Shown: one piece after another, positions 48,386 through 56,401 of the stretch | Layout of the letters: each line of letters begins with the position of its first letter | Position numbering within the stretch: the first letter of the stretch is position 1 | Assembly (NCBI RefSeq): GCF_002005225.1 | Contig: NZ_CP019724.1 | Location: 4,915,501 to 4,979,500 of the forward strand | DNA length: 64,000 nucleotides | Reading direction: 5' to 3' | From: Streptomyces pactum | GTDB lineage: Bacteria > Actinomycetota > Actinomycetes > Streptomycetales > Streptomycetaceae | Translations under genes and position numbers: made by a program | Notes under the pieces: model-generated | Databases searched by the model: none | The model's input: only the letters and a program-made list of their open reading frames with translations | Told to the model about the DNA's origin: nothing

Positions 48386-49936
48386 CTACCTCCGCCCCAG
48401 GAAGATCGGGTTCGTGAACGCCGCCAGTGCCCCCGGCAGGGGGCCCGCCGCCGCCTCGTGGCGCAGTTCCGCCCGTACGTACGCCGCGTACGAGGCGGTC
48501 GTCCGCCACTCCACGACGCCCTCGCCGGACACCGGCAGCGGTGCGCCGGTGAACAGCACGCCCTGGTCCGTCACGAAGCGCACCGTGCAGCGCGGGGCGC
48601 CCGTCACCTCCAGGCGGACGGTCACCGGGGTGTCGGCGTCCACGCGCAGCCGCTCGCCGATGCCGGCGTGCTCGCCCCGACCGCCGGACGCGGTGAAGGC
48701 CAGCGACACCTTCGCCGACTCGGCGACGTACGACCGTCCCGCCCGGATGCCCTCCTGGATGGCCTCCCGGGTCAGGTCGTCGGCGAAAACCACGGTCTGC
48801 GGGCGGCCGATCACGTCCGGGGCGCGGTGCGAGTCGCTGCTGCCCATCGCCGGGATCCAGCCGCGGCCGTCCCGCCCGTCCCGCCCGTCCCGCCCGTCCC
48901 GCACGGAGGCGACCAGCATGCCGTCCCAGTCCGCCAGCGCCACCTCGTCGTCGGGCGTGTAGGCCCCGTTCCACACCTCGACCGCGTCCGCCTCCCCGAA
49001 CCCGAACTTCCAGTTGCAGCCGATGCAGGTGGCGTGCGGATGGGCCGGGACGACCAGGCCCCCGGCGCGGCGGATCTGGCGGGCGAAACGGCCGAAGCGG
49101 TTGTCGCGCGCCCGGTAGCGCCAGTCGACGAAGGTGCCGGGATCGGTGCCGAGGGCGACGACGTGGCCGTTGCGGGTCGTCACCTCCTCGCCGAGCAGGA
49201 TCAGCAGGTCGTCCCCGGCCTCCTTCGCCCAGTGCGCGTGCGCCGAGTGCGTGTTGTGCTCGGAGGAGTTGATGTAGTCCAGTCCCGCCGCCCGCGCGAG
49301 CGCCGCGATCTCGGCGAGGGTGTAGCGGCCGTCGGAGTACACGGAGTGCAGGTGGCAGTCGCCCCGGTACCAGGCACGCCCCCGCCCCTTGGCGCGCTCG
49401 GGCGGATACACCGGCCGTACGGCCCTGCCCTCCTCCCCGTACGTCAGCGTGATCGTGATCTCGTACGACAGCCCCTGCGGGGCCACCGTGTACGGGCCGA
49501 GCGCGATGTGCCACACACCCGCCCGCACGGGCCCCGGCACGTACCCCGGTGTCGCCTCGTCGGCCCGGACGAAGAACTCCGTGCGCGCCCCGCCCGACCA
49601 GCCGCGGAAGCCCCGGCCGCCCAGGGCGGTGCCGCGCTCGTCGAAGAGGCCGATGTCGAGGGCGTTGCCCTGGGTGCCGGCCGGGACGGCGGGGCGGTCG
49701 TAGGTGTAGGCGACGTGGATCTCCCGGACCCCCGAGGGGACTTCGACCGGGACGTACACGAAGTCGGGGGAACCGGGCGGAAGGGTGCCGCGCACGGTCC
49801 TGGTCCGCGGATCCGGGCTGCTCCGGTCCGACGCCGAGGCGAAGCTCACGCTTCCCAAGGTAAGCGCGGCGGCGGCTCCCGTCACGAACAGGGCGCGTCT
49901 GCCCGGGCCGGTGCCGGCGTGGTCGTCCTCGCACAT
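48386..49936 (-). CDS. Secreted PHP-domain metal-dependent phosphoesterase (CehA/McbA family)
   Basis: 516 residues. A twin-arginine signal is visible (GRRALFVTGAAAALTLGSVS, ending ASA near residue 35), so export by Tat is likely. A beta-sandwich region precedes the PHP domain: YRGDCHLHSVYSDGRYTLAE near 195 (HxH metal ligands), NSSEHNTHS, LLGEEVTT, PAHPHATC, and GSSDSHRAP with the last Asp/His pair. ATG at 49936 has GGGAG 7 nt upstream. A DGR repeat (DGRDGRDGRDGR) near residue 350 comes from a 9-bp tandem repeat. Substrate unknown. Confidence 0.85.
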   Translation of the reverse strand: MCEDDHAGTGPGRRALFVTGAAAALTLGSVSFASASDRSSPDPRTRTVRGTLPPGSPDFVYVPVEVPSGVREIHVAYTYDRPAVPAGTQGNALDIGLFDERGTALGGRGFRGWSGGARTEFFVRADEATPGYVPGPVRAGVWHIALGPYTVAPQGLSYEITITLTYGEEGRAVRPVYPPERAKGRGRAWYRGDCHLHSVYSDGRYTLAEIAALARAAGLDYINSSEHNTHSAHAHWAKEAGDDLLILLGEEVTTRNGHVVALGTDPGTFVDWRYRARDNRFGRFARQIRRAGGLVVPAHPHATCIGCNWKFGFGEADAVEVWNGAYTPDDEVALADWDGMLVASVRDGRDGRDGRDGRGWIPAMGSSDSHRAPDVIGRPQTVVFADDLTREAIQEGIRAGRSYVAESAKVSLAFTASGGRGEHAGIGERLRVDADTPVTVRLEVTGAPRCTVRFVTDQGVLFTGAPLPVSGEGVVEWRTTASYAAYVRAELRHEAAAGPLPGALAAFTNPIFLGRR

Positions 49937-50130
49937 GCTGCTGCTCCCAGGTGTCGTCAGTGACATGACATCGGTGGTGCAGGGGTGGTGCGTGCAACCC
50001 TCGTATTGAGCCGTGAACTCCCGTGCAAGGAAAGGGGTTCGACGGATTGAGGGCCGGAAACGGCGCGGTGGGGACGCGGACCGCCGCGGTGGCCGGCGGG
50101 ACGGGCCCGGCGTCCTGATCACCCCGCTCG

Positions 50131-50136
50131 TATGCT
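50131..50136 (+). promoter_or_regulatory. Leaderless -10 box for fbiC
   Basis: TATGCT ends 6 nt before the ATG at 50143, with no separate leader. Confidence 0.6.
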
Positions 50137-50142
50137 CGAAGG

Positions 50143-52746
50143 ATGACGACTTCCGCGACCCCCGGAACCGGACCCACCGACCCCACGGGTCCCACCGAGA
50201 ACTCCCTGCGTCGCGCCCTCAAACGCGCGCGGGACGGTGTCGCCCTCGACGTGTCCGAGGCCGCGGTGCTGCTCCAGGCCCGCGGCGTGCACCTCGACGC
50301 GCTCACCGAGTCCGCCGCCCGGGTCCGGGACGCGGGCCTGGCGGCGGCCGGGCGCCCCGGCGTCATCACCTACTCGAAGAGCGTCTTCGTCCCGCTGACC
50401 CGGCTGTGCCGGGACAAGTGCCACTACTGCACCTTCGTCACCGTCCCCGGCAAGCTGCGCCGCGAGGGCCACGGGATGTTCATGTCCCCCGACGAGGTCC
50501 TCGACATCGCCCGGCGCGGCGCCGCCCTCGGCTGCAAGGAAGCCCTCATCACCCTCGGCGACAAGCCCGAGGACCGCTGGCCCGAGGCCCGCGAATGGCT
50601 CGACGCGCACGGCTACGACGACACGATCGCCTACGTCCGCGCCATCTCGATCCGGATCCTGGAGGAGACGGGCCTCCTGCCGCATCTCAACCCCGGCGTC
50701 ATGACCTGGACGGACTTCCAGCGGCTCAAGCCCGTGGCGCCCTCCATGGGCATGATGCTGGAGACCACCGCCACCCGCCTGTGGTCCGAGCCCGGCGGCC
50801 CGCACCACGGCTCCCCGGACAAGGAACCCGCCGTACGGCTGCGCGTCCTGGAGGACGCCGGCCGCTCCTCGGTCCCCTTCACCTCCGGCATCCTCATCGG
50901 CATCGGCGAGACCTACGAGGAGCGCGCGGAGTCGCTGTTCGCCCTCCGCAAGGTCTCCCGCGCCTACCACGGCGTCCAGGAACTGATCATCCAGAACTTC
51001 CGCGCCAAACCGGACACGGCGATGCGCGGCATGCCGGACGCGGAACTGGACGAGCTGGTCGCCACGGTGGCCGTCGCGCGGCACATCATGGGCCCGTCCG
51101 CCTGCCTCCAGGCCCCGCCGAATTTGGTCGACTCGGAGTACGAGCGGCTGATCGGCGCGGGCGTCGACGACTGGGGCGGGGTCTCCCCGCTCACCATCGA
51201 CCACGTCAACCCCGAGCGCCCCTGGCCGCGGATCGACGAACTCGCCGAGCGGTCCCGGACGGCCGGCTTCGAGCTGCGTGAACGTCTCTGCGTCTACCCG
51301 GAGTTCGTCCAGCGCGGCGAGCCCTGGCTGGACCCGCGGCTGCGCCCGCACGTGGCGGCCCTCGCCGACCCGGCCACCGGCCTGGCCCGCCCGGACGCCA
51401 CGGTCGAGGGCCACCCGTGGCAGGAACCGGACGAGGCGTTCACCGCGACCGGCCGCACCGACCTGCACACGGCCATCGACACCGAGGGCCGTACCTCGGA
51501 CCGCCGCGACGACTTCGACGAGGTGTACGGCGACTGGGGCGCCCTGCGCGAGGCCGCCGCCCCCGGCATGGCACCGGAGCGCATCGACACCGACGTACGC
51601 CAGGCGCTGGCGACGGCGGCCGACGACCCGACGCGGCTGACGGACGACGAGGCCCTCGCCCTGCTGCACGCCGACGGCCCGGCGCTGGACGCCCTGTGCA
51701 AGGTGGCCGACGACGTCCGCAAGTCGGTGACCGGCGACGACGTGACATACATCGTCACCCGGAACATCAACTTCACGAACGTCTGCTACACCGGCTGCCG
51801 CTTCTGCGCCTTTGCCCAGCGCCGCACCGACGCCGACGCGTACACGCTCTCCCTGGAGCAGGTCGCCGACCGCGCGCAGCAGGCCTGGGACGTGGGCGCG
51901 GTCGAGGTCTGCATGCAGGGCGGCATCCACCCGGACCTGCCCGGCACGGCGTACTTCGACATCGCGAAGGCCGTCAAGGAACGCGTCCCCGGCATGCACG
52001 TGCACGCCTTCTCGCCCATGGAGGTCGTCAACGGCGCCACCCGCACCGGGATGTCCGTCCGCGAGTGGCTGAGCGCGGCCAGGGAGGCGGGCCTGGACTC
52101 GATCCCGGGCACGGCGGCGGAGATCCTCGACGACGAGGTCCGCTGGATCCTGACCAAGGGCAAGCTGCCGACGGCGACGTGGATCGAGGTCATCGAGACG
52201 GCGCACGAACTGGGCATCCGTTCCAGCTCCACGATGATGTACGGCCACGTCGACCAGCCCCGCCACTGGCTCGGCCACCTGCGCACCCTGGCCCGCATCC
52301 AGCAGCGCACGGGCGGTTTCACGGAGTTCGTGACGCTCCCCTTCATCCACACCAACGCGCCGGTCTACCTCGCCGGGATCGCCCGCCCCGGTCCGACGGT
52401 CCGCGACAACCGCGCGGTCACGGCGATGGCCCGCCTCCTCCTGCACCCGTACATCCCCAACATCCAGACGAGTTGGGTGAAACTGGGCACGGAGGGTGCG
52501 GCGGAGATGCTCCGTTCCGGCGCGAACGACCTCGGCGGCACCCTGATGGAGGAGACGATCTCCCGCATGGCGGGCTCGTCCTACGGCTCGTACAAGTCGG
52601 TCAAGGACCTGATCGCGGTCGCGGACGCGGCGGGCCGCCCGGCCAGGCCCCGGACGACGCTGTACGGCCCGGTGCCCGAGGAGCGGCAGCGCGCGGCGAC
52701 GGCGTCGGACGGTCACCTGCCGGAGCTGCTGCCGGTACTGGACTGA
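50143..52746 (+). CDS. fbiC: FO synthase (CofG/CofH fusion), coenzyme F420 biosynthesis
   Basis: 867 residues with two radical SAM halves. The CofG-like half has CRDKCHYC near residue 88 and the CofH-like half has CYTGCRFC near 547, both CxxxCxxC clusters for [4Fe-4S]. Together they make 7,8-didemethyl-8-hydroxy-5-deazariboflavin (FO), the F420 chromophore, from tyrosine and the riboflavin precursor 5-amino-6-ribitylaminouracil. Fusion of both halves is usual in actinobacteria. The C-terminus includes [14 protein letters not shown] and [15 protein letters not shown], typical of CofH. Probably leaderless. Several candidate flavin/F420-using proteins are encoded nearby. Confidence 0.96.
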   Translation: MTTSATPGTGPTDPTGPTENSLRRALKRARDGVALDVSEAAVLLQARGVHLDALTESAARVRDAGLAAAGRPGVITYSKSVFVPLTRLCRDKCHYCTFVTVPGKLRREGHGMFMSPDEVLDIARRGAALGCKEALITLGDKPEDRWPEAREWLDAHGYDDTIAYVRAISIRILEETGLLPHLNPGVMTWTDFQRLKPVAPSMGMMLETTATRLWSEPGGPHHGSPDKEPAVRLRVLEDAGRSSVPFTSGILIGIGETYEERAESLFALRKVSRAYHGVQELIIQNFRAKPDTAMRGMPDAELDELVATVAVARHIMGPSACLQAPPNLVDSEYERLIGAGVDDWGGVSPLTIDHVNPERPWPRIDELAERSRTAGFELRERLCVYPEFVQRGEPWLDPRLRPHVAALADPATGLARPDATVEGHPWQEPDEAFTATGRTDLHTAIDTEGRTSDRRDDFDEVYGDWGALREAAAPGMAPERIDTDVRQALATAADDPTRLTDDEALALLHADGPALDALCKVADDVRKSVTGDDVTYIVTRNINFTNVCYTGCRFCAFAQRRTDADAYTLSLEQVADRAQQAWDVGAVEVCMQGGIHPDLPGTAYFDIAKAVKERVPGMHVHAFSPMEVVNGATRTGMSVREWLSAAREAGLDSIPGTAAEILDDEVRWILTKGKLPTATWIEVIETAHELGIRSSSTMMYGHVDQPRHWLGHLRTLARIQQRTGGFTEFVTLPFIHTNAPVYLAGIARPGPTVRDNRAVTAMARLLLHPYIPNIQTSWVKLGTEGAAEMLRSGANDLGGTLMEETISRMAGSSYGSYKSVKDLIAVADAAGRPARPRTTLYGPVPEERQRAATASDGHLPELLPVLD

Positions 52747-52832
52747 CACCCGGCCGGGGCAGGGGCACGGGCCGCCCGCAGTACGATGATCGGGCCCCCG
52801 GTGTGTCGGGGTTCTCGTAGCTGAGGAGATGC

Positions 52833-53402
52833 GTGCCCGTGCCTGCCCGACTTCCCTCATGGGCCTGGGTCTCCGGTCTGACCGTGGGGGCGGTCGCGGC
52901 GGTGACCGCCCTGGCCGTACAGGCGGACCAGGGTCCCCGTCCCACCGCCGCGGCCGCCGAGCCGAGCCCGTCGGCCTCGGCCGACGCGCACCCGGCACCG
53001 AAGGAGACCGCGCCGGCTCCGGTACCGGACGGCTCCGGCACCGGGCGGCGCGTCGTCTACTCGGTCGGGCAGGACCGGGTGTGGCTGGTCGACGCCAGCG
53101 ACGCCGCCCGGCGGTCCTTCACGGTGTGGCCGGGCACGGTCGACCCCGACCCCGGCAAGTACAGCGTCGGCACCCGCCGCCAGGATCCGACGACGGGCTC
53201 CGACGGGGTTCAGGTCGAGCAGATCATGTACTTCGCCCAGGAGGACGGCGTCTGGGTCGCCTTCTCCAACGCCGTGGACGGCTCCTCGCCGCCTCCGGCC
53301 TCCGCCGGCGCGAAGACGGGCGGCATACGGCTGCCCAAGGCGGACGGTGACGCGCTCTGGGCGTTCGGCACCTCCGGGACGACGGTCACTGTGGTCGAGT
53401 AG
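52833..53402 (+). CDS. Secreted YkuD (L,D-transpeptidase)-like protein without catalytic Cys
   Basis: 189 residues. An N-terminal hydrophobic segment (AWVSGLTVGAVAAVTALAV) acts as signal or anchor, followed by a Pro/Ala/Ser linker. The C-terminal 120 residues resemble a YkuD domain: RRVVYSVGQDRVWLVDAS, and at the end GGIRLPKADGDALWAFG. In active L,D-transpeptidases that last region reads S/T-H-G-C-I-R-L; here it is KTGGIRLP, with His and Cys replaced by Thr/Gly and Gly. So it should lack transpeptidase activity and may bind peptidoglycan or a partner. GTG at 52833 with GGAG 5-6 nt upstream. It overlaps the convergent DUF2165 gene by 17 nt. Confidence 0.7.
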   Translation: MPVPARLPSWAWVSGLTVGAVAAVTALAVQADQGPRPTAAAAEPSPSASADAHPAPKETAPAPVPDGSGTGRRVVYSVGQDRVWLVDASDAARRSFTVWPGTVDPDPGKYSVGTRRQDPTTGSDGVQVEQIMYFAQEDGVWVAFSNAVDGSSPPPASAGAKTGGIRLPKADGDALWAFGTSGTTVTVVE

Positions 53403-53892
53403 CCTCCGCCTGCCCGAACGGCATGTTGGCGACGATCAGCACGACACCGCTGAGCAGGAAGACCCGCGTCGCCGCGTCCAGGCCGTTCCAGTCCTCCGAC
53501 TGCCACATCGCGAACCACTCCCCGCCGATCGCGATGAACCCGGCCCCGAAGAGCAGCATCAGCATGAGCGTGCCGTACGTGGTCATGCGCCGTGCGGGGG
53601 TGTGGTCCCGGCGTATCCAGAGCCAGGTCGCGTAGACCAGCACGAGTGCGGCGACCGTCTCCCAGGCGATGATCGCGACGTAGGCGGCGTCCTGTACGCC
53701 CGTGTTCGTGATCGCCCGCCACATCAGGTCGTCGTCCTTGAAGGTCGTGTCCATCGCCAGGACGTGGTGCACGAACTGCTGGTTGCTGTCGAAGTCCGTG
53801 ATGTTCCCCAGGGCCACGAGGGCGATGTAGAGGGCGAGGACCGCGGTCAGGGCGGTGGCTGCGAGAGGGAGCGTGCGTGGGATGTTGGCCAT
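53386..53892 (-). CDS. DUF2165-like integral membrane protein
   Basis: 168 residues with four hydrophobic segments, beginning LPLAATALTAVLALYIALVA, with a conserved outside loop (FDSNQQFVHHVLAMDTTF) and RRDHTPARRMTTYGTLMLML. The pattern fits the DUF2165 small membrane protein family, function unknown. The ATG at 53892 follows GATAGT by 6 nt (leaderless). Divergent from the acetyltransferase-like gene; overlaps the convergent YkuD-like gene by 17 nt at the 3' end. Confidence 0.77.
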   Translation of the reverse strand: MANIPRTLPLAATALTAVLALYIALVALGNITDFDSNQQFVHHVLAMDTTFKDDDLMWRAITNTGVQDAAYVAIIAWETVAALVLVYATWLWIRRDHTPARRMTTYGTLMLMLLFGAGFIAIGGEWFAMWQSEDWNGLDAATRVFLLSGVVLIVANMPFGQAEATRPQ

Positions 53893-53898
53893 GGAAGC

Positions 53899-53904
53899 AC
53901 TATC
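53899..53904 (-). promoter_or_regulatory. Leaderless -10 box for the DUF2165-like gene
   Basis: GATAGT on the minus strand, 6 nt before the ATG at 53892. Confidence 0.45.
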
Positions 53905-53930
53905 TCGGAGCGCGCGCCGTTCCAGGTGGC

Positions 53931-53936
53931 TAGGGT
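53931..53936 (+). promoter_or_regulatory. Leaderless -10 box for the 53945 gene
   Basis: TAGGGT ends 8 nt before the GTG at 53945; no ribosome-binding site is present. Confidence 0.5.
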
Positions 53937-53944
53937 CGGAAAAC

Positions 53945-54607
53945 GTGATCTCCCCGAAGCGCTCCGTCGACGACCTGCCCGGCGACCCGCGGCGACTGAA
54001 CCTGGAGTACCGGTCGTGGCACTTCGTCAGCTCGGAGGGTGACCGGCAAGGCCTCGACGAATGGCACGTGTCCGTCTGGGCGAACCGGTTCCTGGACCGG
54101 CCCAAGTGGTCCGCGACGAAGACCGTCCAGGACGACATCGGTTCGATGCGGTTCTTCCGGCTGCGGATGGACGACAGGTTCAGCCCCTTCCCGTTCGCCG
54201 ACGCCGAAAGCTACGACACGGGGCTCTCCAACCTGGTCCTGGGCGTCTACGACCTGGGCGGGGGCGGCTACCGCCAGGAGTTCCGGGACGCCATGACGTG
54301 CCCCGACGGCGACCTGCTCGTCCTCTTCGACGTACGGCTGGAGGAGGCCTGGCGGGGCTTCGGTCTGGGGCCGATCCTCGCCTCCGAGGCGATCTGGCAC
54401 CTCGCCGACGGCTGCAGCGCGGTCGCCACCGGCACGCATCCGTGGGAGAGCGTCGGCTTCCGGCGCCACGTCAGTCCGCTCGGCCACCTCCTGGACCCCG
54501 GGAGCGGCGAAGCACGCGCCCTGCGGGACGAGCGGCGCCGAGACCTCGACGCGCTGGCCGACGCCTACCGCGAGTCCCTCCGCCGCGGCCGGCCCCGCCG
54601 CCCGTGA
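53945..54607 (+). CDS. Acetyltransferase-like (GNAT-related) hypothetical protein
   Basis: 220 residues. The middle part holds DLLVLFDVRLEEAWRGFGLGPILASEAIW near residue 125; RGFGLG resembles the acetyl-CoA-binding loop of GNAT enzymes, and the following GTHPWESVGFRRH resembles the fold's last strands. The N-terminal half (RRLNLEYRSWHF, MRFFRLRMDDRF) is unfamiliar. GTG at 53945 with a leaderless -10. Its stop overlaps the GTG of a decayed ATP-binding gene (GTGA), so the two were once an operon. Confidence 0.6.
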   Translation: MISPKRSVDDLPGDPRRLNLEYRSWHFVSSEGDRQGLDEWHVSVWANRFLDRPKWSATKTVQDDIGSMRFFRLRMDDRFSPFPFADAESYDTGLSNLVLGVYDLGGGGYRQEFRDAMTCPDGDLLVLFDVRLEEAWRGFGLGPILASEAIWHLADGCSAVATGTHPWESVGFRRHVSPLGHLLDPGSGEARALRDERRRDLDALADAYRESLRRGRPRRP

Positions 54608-54850
54608 ACGTCGCGGAACCCGTCCGCGAGGCGTCCGCGATCCGGTGGTCCGCGATCCGGTGGTCCGCGACGCGGCGAGGTGTCCGGCTCGTTCGGCCGC
54701 TCACGGAGCGCCGACTCGACGACTGGGACTGCCGTCCGAGGAGGCGGCACAGGTCGTGGCCGAGATGGCGGCGAATGCCGTCCGGCACGGGCAGGCGGCC
54801 GACGCCCGGGGCGACCGGGTCCCGTGCGGCCGGGAGGGTCGCGTAGCCCA
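54604..54850 (+). pseudogene. Decayed HATPase (anti-sigma kinase-type) gene with a 1-nt deletion
   Basis: GTG at 54604 overlaps the previous stop. The first frame reads VNVAEPVREASAIRWSAIRW and on to LVRPLTERRLDDW, then breaks at 54725-54727, where GGG stands in place of an expected GGGG. The next frame continues GLPSEEAAQVVAEMAANAVR with HG, the N-box of short Streptomyces ATP-binding regulators. After that the match ends: the G1 and G2 boxes are missing. A 15-bp tandem repeat (TCCGCGATCCGGTGG twice) lies near the start. So the gene is both frameshifted and truncated. Confidence 0.8.
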
Positions 54851-54864
54851 CCCACCGCCCTTTT

Positions 54865-54944
54865 GCGTGAACACTCGACGGGAGAATGTCCTCCAGTCGC
54901 TCAAATGAGCCTCCCGTGAACAGTCAGGCCCGAAGTGTTCACGC
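54865..54944. promoter_or_regulatory. Nested inverted repeats with GTGAACA words
   Basis: GCGTGAACACT (54865-54875) and AGTGTTCACGC (54934-54944) are perfect 11-bp arms. Within them ACGGGAG (54878-54884) faces CTCCCGT (54911-54917). A third related word, CCGTGAACAGT, lies at 54914-54924. The right arm touches the stop codon of the DoxX gene. It may be a terminator for DoxX or a remnant regulatory region. Confidence 0.55.
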
Positions 54945-54945
54945 T

Positions 54946-55311
54946 TTACGGCACGACAGGGCCCTCCGCGGCGGCCAGGAAGAGCGCGGCCGCGTTCAGG
55001 ACCAGGTAGCCGGCGGGGAAGGCGATGTTGTGGAAGACCCGCGTGCGCAGGTGCGCGACGACCGCGCCGACGAAGAAGAGGACGAGACCCACCGCCGCGG
55101 CGACGCCGAGGGACCGCGGGCCCAGGAGACCGATGAGGAGCCCGGCGGCTCCGGCGGCCTTGAGCACGGCGAGTCCCGGGATCCACGACGCCGGGACCTT
55201 CACCTCGGCCGAGTTGGCGAGGACGAACCGGGCCCCCGTCAGGTCCGCGACGGCGATTCCGGCGTTCGCCGCGACCGCGACGACGGTGACGATGACGTAG
55301 GCCGTGAACAC
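54946..55311 (-). CDS. DoxX-like small membrane protein
   Basis: 121 residues with four hydrophobic segments (YVIVTVVAVAANAGIAVA at the start; LGVAAAVGLVLFFVGAVVAH in the middle). The pattern KVPASWIPGLAVLKAAGAAG fits the DoxX-like family (PF13564), usually small inner membrane proteins of unknown function. It uses the rare TAA stop. GTG at 55311 has GGGAGG 8 nt upstream. Divergent from a LysR gene 88 nt away, which is probably its regulator. Confidence 0.82.
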   Translation of the reverse strand: MFTAYVIVTVVAVAANAGIAVADLTGARFVLANSAEVKVPASWIPGLAVLKAAGAAGLLIGLLGPRSLGVAAAVGLVLFFVGAVVAHLRTRVFHNIAFPAGYLVLNAAALFLAAAEGPVVP

Positions 55312-55385
55312 GTGCCTTACCTCCCACTCGTTTTCCCTGGGTCAAGCCTCGGTCCCGTCCCGCCGCGACGTCCAATACCTGCGCC

Positions 55386-55391
55386 TATAAC
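55386..55391 (+). promoter_or_regulatory. Leaderless -10 box for the LysR gene, overlapping a possible LysR box
   Basis: TATAAC ends 8 nt before the ATG at 55400. It overlaps ATACCTGCGCCTAT (55375-55388), whose ATA...TAT ends resemble a LysR-type T-N11-A box in the divergent promoter. Confidence 0.55.
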
Positions 55392-55399
55392 CTGGCGGC

Positions 55400-56296
55400 A
55401 TGGATGTCGACACGCGGCTGCTGCGGTACTTCGTGGCCGTGGCGGAGGAAGGGAGCCTCACCCGGGCCGCCGAGCGGCTGTTCGTCTCCCAGCCCGCGCT
55501 GACCAAGCAGATCCGGCAGTTGGAGGCCGGGCTCGGAGTGGACCTGTTCACGCGGTCGAGGACGGGCATGACCCTCACCGGGCCGGGCCGGGCCCTCGCG
55601 GACCGGGTCCCCGCCCTGCTGGCCGGGTGGCAGGCGGCGCTGCGGGAGACGAGGTCCGCGGCGAGCCGGGCGGCCCGCGTCCTGCGGGTCGGGTTCCTCG
55701 CCAGCGCCGCCAACGAGGCGACGCAGCCGATCATCGCCGAGTTCGCCCGGCGCCGGCCGGGCTGGCGAGCCGAGATGCGCCAGGCCTCCTGGTCGAACCC
55801 CGCCGCCGGGCTCGCGGACTCGGACGTCGACGTCGCCCTCGTGCGGCTGCCGTTCCCGGGTCAGGACGCGCTGCGGGTGACGGTGCTGTTCAGCGAACCC
55901 CGCTGCGTCGCCCTGCCCGAGGCGCACCCCCTCGCCGCTCGCGAGGTGATTGCCTTCCGGGACCTGTGGGACGAGCCGTTCGTGGCGGCCCCACCCGAAA
56001 CGGGCCCGTGGCGGGAGCACTGGCTGGCCGCAGACGAGCGCGACGGCCACCCGGTGCGCATCGGCGCGGTCACCGAACAGCCGGACGACTGGCTCAGCGC
56101 CATCGCCAACGGATACGGCATCGCCCTCGCCCCCGAATCCGCGGCCCGCTTCTACACCCGCCCCGGCGTCGTCTACCGTCCCGTCACCGCAGTGAGCCCC
56201 AGCACGGTCGGTGTCGCCTGGGCACCCGCCGACGACACCGACCCCGTCGTCCAGGACTTCGTCCACTGCTGCCGCGAGGCACACATCGCCACGTGA
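55400..56296 (+). CDS. LysR family transcriptional regulator
   Basis: 298 residues. N-terminal HTH (LLRYFVAVAEEGSLTRAAER, LFVSQPALTKQIRQLEAGLG) and a C-terminal substrate-binding domain (VLRVGFLASAANEATQPIIA, VDVALVRLPF). Canonical length. Divergent from the DoxX-like gene, which it probably controls. Effector unknown. Confidence 0.92.
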   Translation: MDVDTRLLRYFVAVAEEGSLTRAAERLFVSQPALTKQIRQLEAGLGVDLFTRSRTGMTLTGPGRALADRVPALLAGWQAALRETRSAASRAARVLRVGFLASAANEATQPIIAEFARRRPGWRAEMRQASWSNPAAGLADSDVDVALVRLPFPGQDALRVTVLFSEPRCVALPEAHPLAAREVIAFRDLWDEPFVAAPPETGPWREHWLAADERDGHPVRIGAVTEQPDDWLSAIANGYGIALAPESAARFYTRPGVVYRPVTAVSPSTVGVAWAPADDTDPVVQDFVHCCREAHIAT

Positions 56297-56401
56297 ACGT
56301 CTACACACCCGTCGGGCCCTGAACCAACCGCCCTCGTTCGAATACAGTGCTGGACGTCGTACGTAGGACAGCCGTGTGGGCAGTGCCGAGGGGAGGTCCA
56401 G

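Noticed and set aside
50143..52746. fbiC as an unusual gene fusion
   Set aside because: The CofG/CofH fusion is the normal actinobacterial form of FO synthase.
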